A program made the position numbers and the translations under genes. The notes under the pieces are model-generated. The model searched no databases, was not told where the DNA came from, and saw nothing but the letters and a program-made list of their open reading frames with translations. Source: Planctomycetota bacterium (lineage in GTDB: Bacteria; Planctomycetota; UBA1135; GCA-002686595). From it: DNA of 64,000 nucleotides. The stretch is taken from contig JAEUHY010000012.1 of the NCBI GenBank assembly GCA_016795325.1, forward strand, positions 62,001-126,000. Reading direction: 5' to 3'. This document shows positions 25,340-34,315 of this stretch, piece after piece (positions within the stretch are counted from its first letter, which is position 1; each line of letters starts with the position of its first letter).

Positions 25340-26320
25340 ATGCCCAAACCCGCCGCCTCGCTCCCGTCCGTCAGCGCCGCTCCCGTTCCGGACGATCTCC
25401 AGGCCGAACTCGCGCGCTGGATCGCGGCGCTCGACACGGTGATCCTCGGCAAACGCGAGCAACTCGAGCTCGCGGCGGCGTGCTTGCTCGCGCGCGGCCA
25501 CCTGCTGCTCGAGGACGCGCCCGGATCGGGCAAGACGACGCTGGCGCGTGCTCTCGCGCGTTCGCTCGGCGCCCAGTTCCGCCGCATCCAATTCACCAGC
25601 GACCTGCTGCCCTCCGACGTGCTCGGCGTCGCCGTGTGGTCGCAGGAGCGCTCGGCGTTCGTGTTCAAGCCCGGGCCGATCTTCGCCAACATCGTCCTCG
25701 CCGACGAACTCAACCGCACGCCGCCGCGCACGCAGTCCGCGCTGCTGGAGTGCATGAGCGAGAGCCAAGTCTCCATCGACGGCGTCACCAAGGCGCTGCC
25801 GCAGCCGTTCTTCGTGATCGCCACGCAGAATCCGCTCGAGTTCGAAGGCACGTATCCGTTGCCCGAATCGCAGCTCGATCGCTTCACCATGCGGCTGAGC
25901 CTGGGCCATCCGCCGCGCGAGGCCGAAGCGCGCATCCTGCGCGGCGAAGGCGGCGAGGCGGAGCTCGCCAAACTCGAGTCGGTGACGGATCTCGACGCGT
26001 TGGCGCGCTGGAGCGCGCACGCGCGGAACGTGCGCTTCGACGACTCGCTGCACGACTACGTGCTCGAGATCGGCGCCCGCACGCGTGTGGACGGGAGCTT
26101 TCTCCAGGGCGCCAGCACACGCGCGTTGCTCGCGCTCAAGCGTGTGTCGCAGGCGCTCGCGCTGGTCGGCGGCCGTTCGTTCTGTACGCCCGACGACGTG
26201 AAGCGCGCGGTGATTCCCGTCCTTGCGCATCGCCTCACGCCGGCGGGGGAGTCGAGTGGACCCGAGGCGAGCGCGGAGCTGCTCGGCGAGTTGCTCAAAT
26301 CCGCGCCGGTTCCGCGATGA
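25340..26320 (+). CDS. MoxR-type AAA+ ATPase
   Basis: A 326-aa AAA+ chaperone-like ATPase of the MoxR family, which acts in maturation or activation of partner proteins. Walker A DAPGSGKT (59-66), Walker B VLADELNR (119-126), sensor-1 ATQNP and the Arg-bearing segment LDRFTMRLSLGHP are all present. The ATG at 25340 opens the domain; upstream in-frame codons overlap the divergent gene and are ignored. Its stop overlaps the DUF58 gene (ATGA), followed by a transglutaminase gene, the classic MoxR-DUF58-TgpA arrangement. That association supports the call more than any single motif. Confidence 0.93.
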   Translation: MPKPAASLPSVSAAPVPDDLQAELARWIAALDTVILGKREQLELAAACLLARGHLLLEDAPGSGKTTLARALARSLGAQFRRIQFTSDLLPSDVLGVAVWSQERSAFVFKPGPIFANIVLADELNRTPPRTQSALLECMSESQVSIDGVTKALPQPFFVIATQNPLEFEGTYPLPESQLDRFTMRLSLGHPPREAEARILRGEGGEAELAKLESVTDLDALARWSAHARNVRFDDSLHDYVLEIGARTRVDGSFLQGASTRALLALKRVSQALALVGGRSFCTPDDVKRAVIPVLAHRLTPAGESSGPEASAELLGELLKSAPVPR

Positions 26321-27453
26321 GCCAGCTCCCGCGGCGGGTCACGCTCCAGTGGACGCTCGCGGGGCGCACGGCGCTGCTGCTCGCTCTGTGCGGGCTTGCT
26401 GTGACCGTTCCGTCTGGATCTCGTCACGCGTTGTTTCCCGCTGTGGTGCTGGCGGCCTTCGCCGTCACCGCTCCGGTCGCGTGGCTCAATGTGCGTCGCC
26501 TGCAGGCCCAGACGTTCGAGCGCCGCACGGTGCGCACTGGGCAGCGTTTCACGTTCTTGCTGGCGCTGGGCAAAGCGCGCAGCCGTGTCGCGCCGCGTGA
26601 CTTGGTGGTGCACTCCGACGGCGACGGCCCGTCCACCTCGCGCCCGCTGGCTCTCGTGCCGGACGTCGTGCCCGGCCAGTGGTCGGACTGGGTCGCGTGC
26701 GAGTGGCGCACGCGCCGTCGCGGCCCGCTGCGCCAGCTTCCGCTGCGCATCGTGAGCGACTATCCGCTCGGCTTCTGGCGCGCGAGCGCGCACCTCGAGC
26801 TCGAAGTCGACTGGCTGAGCCTGCCGCAGGCGGCGCGGTTGCACTTCGATCCCACGCAGCGCAGCGTGCGCCGCCGCGAGCGCTGTCACGCGACGCACAC
26901 GCGCCGTGGAGACGAGGAGTTCTACGCGCTGCGCGACGCGCGACCCGGTGACAGTCCGCACCGCATCCACTGGCGCTCGAGCGCACGGCGCGGCAAGCAG
27001 GTCGTTCGCGAACTGCGTGGTGAGGAGCAGCCTGAATCCGCGGTTGTGCTCTTCGGTTGGGTGGAAGCTCCGGCGCCCGCGGGCAAGCCGCACCAGCGCT
27101 TCGAGCACGCGGTGTCGCTCGTCGCGGCGCTCGTGGAGCGGCGTGCGAAAGCGGGCGAAGCGACGATGGTGCGCTTCGACGGGCGCCAGCCCTGGTCGCG
27201 ACGCGTCCCTCCTACGCGTGCGGGCGTGCAGGCGATGCTGGCTCGACTCGCCGTTGTGGAATGTGAAGCGCCCAAGGGCGGGCCGGCGGCGCTTCGGACG
27301 GCGCTGAAGAGCGCGCTGATCGGCGATGCGCTGGTCGTCCATGCGTGTCCGAGCGTTGCCGACGAAGGCCGAACGCTGCAGCGCCCGGCGCGCGATGCAG
27401 CGTACGTGGTCTGCGCCACATCCAAGCCGCGCACGGCGGGGACTCGTTCGTGA
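26317..27453 (+). CDS. DUF58 domain protein
   Basis: A 378-aa protein with two N-terminal transmembrane helices (about 18-33 and 39-57) followed by a beta-rich region and the DUF58 signature RRGDEEFYALRDARPGDSPHRIHWRSSAR at about 197-224 (shown here as its key parts RGDEEF, RPGD and IHWRSSAR). DUF58 proteins have a VWA-like core and are almost always encoded beside MoxR ATPases, from which they may receive a remodelling signal. It overlaps moxR by 4 bases and the transglutaminase gene by 4 bases. Its molecular role is not settled for the family. Confidence 0.88.
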   Translation: MSQLPRRVTLQWTLAGRTALLLALCGLAVTVPSGSRHALFPAVVLAAFAVTAPVAWLNVRRLQAQTFERRTVRTGQRFTFLLALGKARSRVAPRDLVVHSDGDGPSTSRPLALVPDVVPGQWSDWVACEWRTRRRGPLRQLPLRIVSDYPLGFWRASAHLELEVDWLSLPQAARLHFDPTQRSVRRRERCHATHTRRGDEEFYALRDARPGDSPHRIHWRSSARRGKQVVRELRGEEQPESAVVLFGWVEAPAPAGKPHQRFEHAVSLVAALVERRAKAGEATMVRFDGRQPWSRRVPPTRAGVQAMLARLAVVECEAPKGGPAALRTALKSALIGDALVVHACPSVADEGRTLQRPARDAAYVVCATSKPRTAGTRS

Positions 27454-29660
27454 GCAAGCCCATCCCCGAGCATTGGAAGTTCAAGGATCCGCTGAGTTGG
27501 TTGCTGGCCTTGGCCATGCCCTGCAGTTACTTGGGCGTCGCACTCGATTCGGTGTTCACTTCCAGTCAGCGCGTTTTGTCACTGAGCGAGTTCCTGCTGC
27601 TGCTCGTTTGCCCGTTCGCGGCGGCGGTGCTTTGGACCTCTCTCGCCTTGAAGTTTTGGCGTGACGGCCTGCGACTGACTGCGGTCTGTGCGGCCGCCCT
27701 GGGCGTCGTACTGACCGCTGCTGCCGCGTCGCAGATCGACGGTGGACGGTACGAAGTGACGATCTGGGCTGGCGTGTGCTCGGGCGCGCTCGCTGCAGCC
27801 CTTCACTTGGCCGCAGCGCCATGGATCTTGTGGTGCATGCTGGCGTTGGCGTGTTCGATGTACGCATCGAGGCCGAAGCTGTTGACCTTGGTGCTCCTGC
27901 TTTTGGTTTGCGCAGTCTACGCCCTCGGGCTCATCGAGCTGAACTCGCGGGCGGCTCTCACGCGCGTCGTCTGGCGCGCCGATCCGACGCAAATCGGCAC
28001 GCCGTGGATGTACCTGCGCTCGCGGCTTCGCCCGGTGACGGCCATCGCCGCGGGTGGAGTGATGCTCGCAACCTGGCTCGTTCTGACGCTCGGCGTCGCC
28101 GCCTACAACGATGCACGAGAGAGCGTGTCCGGATCACGCGACGAACGCACGCGCGCGCCGCAGCCGCCGAGCGCCGCTGCTCAGCAGTGGATGGACTCAC
28201 TTTCCCTCGGCTCGCAGGCGCCGCAGCTCACGAGCGACGTGCTCGCGCGCGCCATACTCAGCGACGGCCGCGGCGGCGAGCGCATCCTCGACGGGCGCGT
28301 CGTGTACTTCACCGTCACGACCCTCGATGACTTCGGGAGCGATCGCCTGCAGCGGACGAAGTCGTCGGCGCCGTCGGTGTTGCGCGACGGGCTCGACGGC
28401 GAGGACGACGGCTGGATCGAGTTGGCGCGGCCGAACGCGCGGGCGCCGCTGGTGATCGCGAGCATCACGCAGTACGCGCCGCGCAAGTCGACGGCGACCG
28501 ACTTGCCGCTGCTGCGCTTGCAGCCGCTCCTCGCCGTGAAGGCCGAAGAACTCGCACAACTCGACGACGGCACGTTGCTCGCCGGAGCTGTCGAAGGCCG
28601 TTTGGAGTACGCCGTTGCCGCGGACCCGCGCACGCCGCAGCTCACCGCGAACTTTCCCGGCGCGGCGCAGCACTTCGACGCGCGCTACCTCGCGCTTCCG
28701 ACTGCGGATCCAGCACTCGAGCGCATCGCGCGCGTGGCTCAGGATTGGTGCGCGGATGCGCAGAGCGACGCCGAGTGCGCGCTCGCAATCGTCGAGCGCT
28801 TCCAGAAGGACTTCACGTACTCGCTCGAGGGGACAGGCGCCGACGGGCTCGAAGGGCTGGCGCTGTGCGTCGAGCGCCGCGCGGGGCACTGCGCTCCGAT
28901 CGCGGCGGCGTGCGTCGCGATGCTGCGCAGCCAGGGGATTCCGTCGCGCGCCGTCGCGGGCCTGCTCGGCAAGGAGTTCGACACGGAAACGGGCGCGTAC
29001 ATCCTGCGCCAGCGACACGGGCACGCGTGGGTCGAAGCGCACTTCGAAGGACTGGGCTGGGTGCGGCTCGAGCCGACGCCGAGCAGTGACAGCAGGACGG
29101 GCGGCGGCGCCGCCGGCGTGGACCCGCTCGAAGACGTCGGAGCGGAGTTGGCGCAGCAGGTTCAGTCGCTCGCGTCCGGCGATGTGTCGGTTGCGAAGTT
29201 GCGCGAACTCGGCGCGCAGTTGGCGCGCGGACCCGCGGCGCTCGCGCAGGCCGTTGGCGAAGGCCGCACGGCCGCGCGCGCGGTTGTCGGCCTGCTGGCG
29301 CTGGCCGTGCTCGTCTGGCTGCTGCGCCCCGCACGCCGCGCGTTCGCTTCCGCGCGCGAAGCCGCAACGCCGCTCGGGCGCGCGCGGGCCTACGAAGAGC
29401 GCTTGATCGAGGCGCTCGTGAAGCTCGGTGCGCGCAACGATCCAGCGAGCACGCTGCGCGAGATCGCGACGAGTTCGACGCTGCGCCTCGATCCCGAGCT
29501 CGAGCCCGCGCTGGCGCGCGCTGTGGAGGTGCTCTACGCCGCGCGCTTTGGCGGCGCGACGTTGGAGCGCGACGAACGCACCGAACTCGAGGAGTTGCTG
29601 CGCGAACTCAAAGCTGCGCGATCGGAGCCGAGCGAGCCCGAGGTCGCGCCCGCTGCGTGA
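27450..29660 (+). CDS. Membrane transglutaminase-like protein (TgpA type)
   Basis: A 736-aa protein with about six N-terminal transmembrane helices (to about residue 230), a large periplasmic part and one C-terminal helix near residues 610-630. The transglutaminase-core triad is seen as Cys481 in RRAGHCAP, His525 in RHGHAWVEAH and an acidic residue in WVRLEPT (Glu541, usually Asp). The C-terminal 100 residues look like the DUF4129-type cytoplasmic tail. The start is GTG at 27450, overlapping the DUF58 stop (GTGA). Related TgpA proteins occur next to MoxR-DUF58 in many bacteria. A Glu in place of the usual Asp may alter activity. Confidence 0.88.
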   Translation: MSKPIPEHWKFKDPLSWLLALAMPCSYLGVALDSVFTSSQRVLSLSEFLLLLVCPFAAAVLWTSLALKFWRDGLRLTAVCAAALGVVLTAAAASQIDGGRYEVTIWAGVCSGALAAALHLAAAPWILWCMLALACSMYASRPKLLTLVLLLLVCAVYALGLIELNSRAALTRVVWRADPTQIGTPWMYLRSRLRPVTAIAAGGVMLATWLVLTLGVAAYNDARESVSGSRDERTRAPQPPSAAAQQWMDSLSLGSQAPQLTSDVLARAILSDGRGGERILDGRVVYFTVTTLDDFGSDRLQRTKSSAPSVLRDGLDGEDDGWIELARPNARAPLVIASITQYAPRKSTATDLPLLRLQPLLAVKAEELAQLDDGTLLAGAVEGRLEYAVAADPRTPQLTANFPGAAQHFDARYLALPTADPALERIARVAQDWCADAQSDAECALAIVERFQKDFTYSLEGTGADGLEGLALCVERRAGHCAPIAAACVAMLRSQGIPSRAVAGLLGKEFDTETGAYILRQRHGHAWVEAHFEGLGWVRLEPTPSSDSRTGGGAAGVDPLEDVGAELAQQVQSLASGDVSVAKLRELGAQLARGPAALAQAVGEGRTAARAVVGLLALAVLVWLLRPARRAFASAREAATPLGRARAYEERLIEALVKLGARNDPASTLREIATSSTLRLDPELEPALARAVEVLYAARFGGATLERDERTELEELLRELKAARSEPSEPEVAPAA

Positions 29661-29664
29661 CGCG

Positions 29665-30888
29665 TCACGCGGCGTGCAGCGCCAGGAGCCACGCGGTTCC
29701 CAGCGCCGTGGTCGCGAGCGCGAGTGGGACGCCGACCTTGAGGTACTCGACGAAGCCCAGGCCGCCGACTTCGCGGCCGCGTTCGGCGACGATGACGTTC
29801 GCCACGCTTCCCAGCAACGTCAGGTTGCCCGCGAAGGTCGAGCTCATCGCCAGCAGCTCCCAGGCGAGCTGCGGGTTGTCGAACGCCGCCAGTTGCTCGC
29901 GCACGACGAGGATGAAGGGCACGTTCGAGACGATGTTCGAGCCCACGAGGAACAGCGCGCTCGCGCGCCACATCGAAGCGTGGTCTTGTTCACCGCCGAC
30001 GAGCGGGTAACGCTCGAAGAACGCCTGCACGGCGCCGCTGCGCTCGAGTCCGGCGACCGCGACGAACAGGCCCGCGAAGAACAGCAGCACGCTCCAGTCG
30101 ATGCGCTCCCACAAGCGCGCCGAGTCCGCGCGCTGCACGAGCAAGAGCGCGGTGAAGCCCGCGGCCGCGGTCCACGCGAGGTCCGTTCCCGAGAGGTACG
30201 CAGCGACCGTCGCTCCGAGGACCGCGAGCGTCAACGCCGAGCGTCCATCGAGCAGCCGCGGCGCGCTGACGGCGCGCAATTCGCCCGCGAGTTCGCGGCG
30301 AAACCACAGCGCCAGGAGCGCGTGGTTGAGCGCCAGTCCGGCGAGCGCCACGGGCGCGAGGTGGAGGAGGTACGTGCGGTACTCGAGCCCGCCGAGCTGC
30401 GCGCAGAGCATGTTCTGCGGATTGCCGACCAGCGTCGCGACGGAGCCCGTGTTCGCTGCCGTGCACAGCGCGAGCAGGAACGGCAGCGGCGGCACGCCGA
30501 GGCGCCGGACCCAGGCCACGACGAGCGGAGCACCGAGCACGCACACGGCGTCGTTGGTGATCAGCGCCGACAGCAGACCTGCGCTCCATACGAGTGCTCC
30601 GAGCAAGCGGCCCGGCGTCCTGCAGCGCGCTGCGAGCCAGTCCGCGGAACGATCGAGCAGGCCGTCCAGGGCGAGGAATGCGCCCACGCCCATCAGGCCG
30701 AAGAGCAGCAGCAGCGTTTCGGCGTTGACCGCCTCGAGCGCCTCGCGCGGGCCGAGCACGCCGGCCGCGACCATCGCCACGGCGCCGATCAACGCGCCGG
30801 CCGGTCGGTCGAGCGGCAGCCAACGAAGGCGCCGACCCGCGATCAGCGCGTAGGTGACGGCGAAGATCGCGACGCCTGTCCAGTTCAT
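29665..30888 (-). CDS. SLC13/ArsB-superfamily ion transporter
   Basis: A 407-aa integral membrane protein with about ten or eleven hydrophobic segments. The ALITNDAVCVLGAP and SNIVSNVPFILVV stretches are the paired, inverted-repeat substrate motifs of the ion-transporter superfamily (ArsB, CitM, SLC13, NhaD), and the first repeat loop reads NTGSVATLVGNPQN. This predicts a sodium- or proton-coupled transporter of an anion. Start ATG 30888; an upstream start at 30990 would add an unlikely arginine-rich leader. It converges on the transglutaminase gene with a 4-bp gap. The substrate cannot be assigned. Confidence 0.82.
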   Translation of the reverse strand: MNWTGVAIFAVTYALIAGRRLRWLPLDRPAGALIGAVAMVAAGVLGPREALEAVNAETLLLLFGLMGVGAFLALDGLLDRSADWLAARCRTPGRLLGALVWSAGLLSALITNDAVCVLGAPLVVAWVRRLGVPPLPFLLALCTAANTGSVATLVGNPQNMLCAQLGGLEYRTYLLHLAPVALAGLALNHALLALWFRRELAGELRAVSAPRLLDGRSALTLAVLGATVAAYLSGTDLAWTAAAGFTALLLVQRADSARLWERIDWSVLLFFAGLFVAVAGLERSGAVQAFFERYPLVGGEQDHASMWRASALFLVGSNIVSNVPFILVVREQLAAFDNPQLAWELLAMSSTFAGNLTLLGSVANVIVAERGREVGGLGFVEYLKVGVPLALATTALGTAWLLALHAA

Positions 30889-31013
30889 GCGCGCGCGGCG
30901 CGTCTCGCGCCGGTCAACGAACCCATCGAGAGTTCGGACGCCGCGGGCCCCGCGCGACGCCGCGTGTTCAACGCGCGCCGACTGCGACAACGCCCCTCAC
31001 GCACGGAGAGTTC

Positions 31014-32126
31014 TCAGCGCCACTGCGCGAGGTACAGGCTCGTCTCGCCCGGTTCGCTGCCGCCGCGGTTGGACGCGAACACGAGCCAGCGGCCGTCGCG
31101 GCTGAACATCGGGAAGCTGTCGAACCCGGAGTACTTCGTGATGCGCTCGAGGTTGCGGCCGTCGGCGTCGATCGCGAACAGGTCGAACTCGACCTTGGGC
31201 GTGCGCGTGTCGTGGTGGTTGGTGCAGAAGATGATGCGCTTGTCGCCGGGGAAGAAGTACGGGGCCCACGACGCGCCGTCGAGCTCGGTCACCCGTCGGC
31301 GGTTCGCGCCGTCGACGTCGCAGGTGTAGATGTCGAGCTTGTGCGGCCGGATCTTGTGCTTGCGCAGCAGTTCGACGTACTGCTCGCGCGTGCCGACCAT
31401 GTTTCCGTCGGCGCCCGGCTCGACGAAGCTCGTCGAGCGGAACACGAGCTGCTTGCCGCTGTGGCTGAAGAACGCGCCGCCGTCGTAGCCCAGTTCGTTC
31501 GTCACCTGGCGCACGTCGCTGCCGTCGAGCGCGCAGGTGAAGAGCTCCAGATCGCCGGTGCGGTCCGAGGTGAACACGATGCGCTGGCCGTCCGGCGAGA
31601 GCGTGGCCTCGGCGTCGTAGCCCCAAGCATCGGTGATGCGCGTCTCGGCGCCGCTCTTCAGATCGTGGATCCACAGATCGAACTCGGGGTACAGCGCCCA
31701 CACGTAACCGTCCGCGCGGTCGGGCGGCGGAGGGCAGTCGGTGTGGTGCGCCTGCGTCGAGGCGAAGATCACACGTTCGTCGCCGGGCAGGAAGTAGCTG
31801 CAGGTCGTCGTGCCCTTGCCGTTCGAAACCTGGCGCACGCCGCCGGCGCCGTCGGTCACGAAGATCCGGTCGCACTTGGCATCGCCGTGTTTGCGTTGGA
31901 ACACCAGGCGATCGCCGGCGAAGCTCCAGTACGCCTCGGCGTTTTCGCCGCCCGAGGCGATGCGCCACAGATGCGCGAAGTGCTCTTCACCGGGCTGGAT
32001 CAGCTCGTCGACGTTGACCAGGCCCGCCAGCGGCGGCGTGAGCTTCGCGGGCGCGGAAGAAGGCGCCGCGCAGGCGGCGAACAAGGACGTGCACAGGGCT
32101 ACGACGCAGCGGGTCGACGTGGTCAT
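31014..32126 (-). CDS. TolB-like PD40 beta-propeller lipoprotein
   Basis: A 370-aa predicted lipoprotein with a lipobox FAAC (Cys19). The mature part is a six-bladed-type propeller made of WD40-like PD40 repeats, each with a pattern such as xxxPDGxRIVFTSDRTGDxxLFxxxxDG, for example ATLSPDGQRIVFTSDR and SRDGRWLVFASNRGG. TolB-like propellers bind proteins of the envelope; no pal or tol gene is nearby. It follows yidD by 34 bp on the same strand and is likely co-transcribed with rnpA-yidD. Several Cys residues (CDRIF, CSYFL) suggest oxidative folding in the periplasm. Confidence 0.83.
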   Translation of the reverse strand: MTTSTRCVVALCTSLFAACAAPSSAPAKLTPPLAGLVNVDELIQPGEEHFAHLWRIASGGENAEAYWSFAGDRLVFQRKHGDAKCDRIFVTDGAGGVRQVSNGKGTTTCSYFLPGDERVIFASTQAHHTDCPPPPDRADGYVWALYPEFDLWIHDLKSGAETRITDAWGYDAEATLSPDGQRIVFTSDRTGDLELFTCALDGSDVRQVTNELGYDGGAFFSHSGKQLVFRSTSFVEPGADGNMVGTREQYVELLRKHKIRPHKLDIYTCDVDGANRRRVTELDGASWAPYFFPGDKRIIFCTNHHDTRTPKVEFDLFAIDADGRNLERITKYSGFDSFPMFSRDGRWLVFASNRGGSEPGETSLYLAQWR

Positions 32127-32160
32127 GGGCCGCGCAAGATCGCAGACCGCCGCGTGCGGT

Positions 32161-32403
32161 TCAAACGCGGCGGCGCTCGCGGCGCGGCGGAACCGGATCG
32201 TGGCCGCCCTCGCAGAACGGCTGGCAGCGCGCGATGCGCCAGAGCGCGAGCGCCGAGCCCTTGAACAGTCCGTGCGTTTCGAGCGCTTCGATCGCGTACT
32301 GGCTGCAGGTCGGCGCGAAACGGCACATCGGCGGCTTGAGCGGCGAGAGGTAGCGCCGGTAAAGCCGCACGGGCCAGGCGAAGGCGCGGCCGAGCACGCT
32401 CAC
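32161..32403 (-). CDS. yidD: Membrane protein insertion efficiency factor YidD
   Basis: An 80-aa YidD-family protein that assists YidC-dependent membrane insertion at the inner face of the membrane. The diagnostic stretch [16 protein letters not shown] lies at residues 26-41, preceded by an amphipathic start ([13 protein letters not shown]), and [18 protein letters not shown] closes the domain. The start is GTG at 32403, overlapping the rnpA stop (GTGA); a second GTG two codons on is possible. The rnpA-yidD order is conserved in bacteria. yidC does not follow here. Confidence 0.93.
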   Translation of the reverse strand: MSVLGRAFAWPVRLYRRYLSPLKPPMCRFAPTCSQYAIEALETHGLFKGSALALWRIARCQPFCEGGHDPVPPRRERRRV

Positions 32404-32957
32404 GCTTGCCTCGGGGCTTTCGGCTTGTGCGGTTCCGCCTTCGCGCCGCCCGAGGGACGCTTCGAGCCGGCGGAGTTCGGCTTGGCGCTGGCCTTGCGCT
32501 CGGCGCGTTCGCGCTCGCGGCGGGCCGCGCTTTCCGCGCGCTGCGCCGCGCGTTGTTCCGGCGTCGTGTCGCGCCAGCGCGCCGCGGCCTTGCGCATCAA
32601 CTGCACCCATTCGGCGCGCGTCGCGGCGAGCTCGGGCTCGAGCTTGGGGCGCGCCGCGATCGCGATCACGTCGAAGCCGCGCGGCAGCGCGTGCTGCTCG
32701 AGCCGAAACGCCTCGCGAAACATGCGCCGCACGCGGTTGCGCTGCACCGCGCCCTTCCAGATCGTCTTGCCGATCGACAGGCCCAGGCGCGTGTGCTCGA
32801 GGCCGTTGCCGACCACGACCAGGGTCAGCAGCGAGCCGCGCACGCGCACACCCTCGCCGTAGGCGCGCTGGAAGTCGCCGCGCGAGACCACGCGCGCGGA
32901 CTTCGCGTGGGGGAGGCGCTTGGCGCCGGGCTGGCCGTCGGGATTCACGGGGACCAT
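32400..32957 (-). CDS. rnpA: Ribonuclease P protein component
   Basis: Protein subunit of RNase P that matures the 5' ends of tRNAs. The 185-aa product has the family's basic RNR signature [17 protein letters not shown] (RNR at 73-75) and [13 protein letters not shown] just before it. Residues about 136-185 form a Lys/Arg/Ala-rich extension beyond the normal length of about 120 aa. The ATG at 32957 is the last start before the core, and the gene overlaps yidD by 4 bases. The usual upstream partner rpmH is not here; the pseudo-ALDH gene starts divergently 50 bp away. Confidence 0.93.
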   Translation of the reverse strand: MVPVNPDGQPGAKRLPHAKSARVVSRGDFQRAYGEGVRVRGSLLTLVVVGNGLEHTRLGLSIGKTIWKGAVQRNRVRRMFREAFRLEQHALPRGFDVIAIAARPKLEPELAATRAEWVQLMRKAAARWRDTTPEQRAAQRAESAARRERERAERKASAKPNSAGSKRPSGGAKAEPHKPKAPRQA

Positions 32958-33007
32958 CGTGCGCCGCGCGCTGGCGCCGGGCAACCTCGCGCTCCACACT
33001 CTGCGCC

Positions 33008-34207
33008 GTGGCCCTGTTCGAGCACCACAACTGGATCGGCGGGCGCTGGCTGGCGGCCGAGGGCGAGCGCTGCTTCGAGCGCCTGGAGGCGTGCGACTCC
33101 GGCTCGGCCGAGACACGCGAGCACCGCTGGCCGGAGTCGAGCGCGAACGACGTTCGCGCGGCGATCGAAGCGGCCGCCAGCGCCGCGCAACGCTGGACGA
33201 ATGCGACGCGCGAGGCGCGTTGGCGCAGGCTCGAGGAACTCGCGCAGTCGCTGGTGCGTGCGCTCGACGCATTCGAGCTCGGCGGCGAACTGGGCCTGAG
33301 CTCCGCCGATTACGGTGCGCACCTCGCCGAGCACGAGTTGCGCCTTTTCGAAGCGCTCGAGATGCATCGCGAAGGACCGGCGAGCGTCGGCGTGTTCGCC
33401 TTCGGCGCGCACTGGAGCGACGGGCCCGCGGGCTTGCTGGCGCGACTCGCGCCACGCCTGCTCGCGGGCGAGTGCGGCGTGCTCGTGGCCGACGCCAGAG
33501 CGCCGCAGGCTGCGCAGGCGCTCGCAGCGGCGCTTGAAAGCAGCACACTTGGCGACGGCGTTCTCAACGTGCTGCACGGCGAGACGCGTGAAGCGCGCGA
33601 GGCGCTGCTCGCGACGCCCGGCCTCGCTGGCGTGCGTTGGAAGGGGACCCAGGCGGAACTCGAGGCGCTGCTCGCGCGCCTCGGTCCGCGCGCGGCGCCG
33701 ACCTGGGAATTGTGGTTGTGCGCCAACCGTAGCTTGATCGTTTGTGAACGCGACAACCCCAGCGAGGCCGCGGAGCGCGTAGCGGAGCAGGCCTTCTCCC
33801 GCGGGGCTACACTCTCCGGGCAGCACCCGGGTCATGTGGCTCGGGTGCTGTGCCATCAGCGGATCTACTCGCGCCTGTGCGAAGAGCTCCGCAGCCGACT
33901 GGCGGCCGACGCGGAGGCGCAAACTCCGTGTCGGGCGCTGGACGACGACCTGGAACGCCACGTGCTCTCGCTGTGGTCGCTGGGGGTGGACGAAGGCGCG
34001 ACTCCGGTGTTCGGAGCGCCGCCGACCGCGCGCGAGCGCGGGCGAGCGGAAGGCGTCGGAGGGATCGTGTTCGTCAACGTCGATCCCGCCGGTGCACTCG
34101 CTCGTTCGTCCCGCCCCGCGCCCGTCTTGAGCTTGGTGCGGGTTGCGTCCGACGAAGAAGGCCGCGAGCTGCGCACACGGGTCGACCTCGGTCCTAGGTG
34201 GCGCTGA
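33008..34207 (+). CDS. Aldehyde-dehydrogenase-fold protein lacking catalytic residues
   Basis: A 399-aa GTG-start protein that follows the ALDH family pattern from end to end but is short (family about 480-500 aa) and has lost the key residues. [13 protein letters not shown] (7-19) matches the ALDH start. At the place of the catalytic Asn motif PWNFP it has AHWSDG (134-139); at the NAD lysine motif KPSE it has VADARAP (160-166); the segment GQxCxxxxRVLV is [12 protein letters not shown] (271-282), so the nucleophilic Cys is Pro274; the EEIFGPV motif is SSRPAPV (367-373). Glu234 in WEL matches the general-base Glu. It is likely not an active dehydrogenase. It lies 108 bp upstream of lysine 6-aminotransferase. 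Confidence 0.7.
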   Translation: MALFEHHNWIGGRWLAAEGERCFERLEACDSGSAETREHRWPESSANDVRAAIEAAASAAQRWTNATREARWRRLEELAQSLVRALDAFELGGELGLSSADYGAHLAEHELRLFEALEMHREGPASVGVFAFGAHWSDGPAGLLARLAPRLLAGECGVLVADARAPQAAQALAAALESSTLGDGVLNVLHGETREAREALLATPGLAGVRWKGTQAELEALLARLGPRAAPTWELWLCANRSLIVCERDNPSEAAERVAEQAFSRGATLSGQHPGHVARVLCHQRIYSRLCEELRSRLAADAEAQTPCRALDDDLERHVLSLWSLGVDEGATPVFGAPPTARERGRAEGVGGIVFVNVDPAGALARSSRPAPVLSLVRVASDEEGRELRTRVDLGPRWR

Positions 34208-34315
34208 ACGCCGCCCTCCGGCGCTCGCACCGTTCCTACCGCGCCGCCCCTCGTGGGTGCGCGCGACCCATCTCGCCCGCGCCGCCGTGCGCAGGCCCAG
34301 CCCCTCGCGCCCGCC

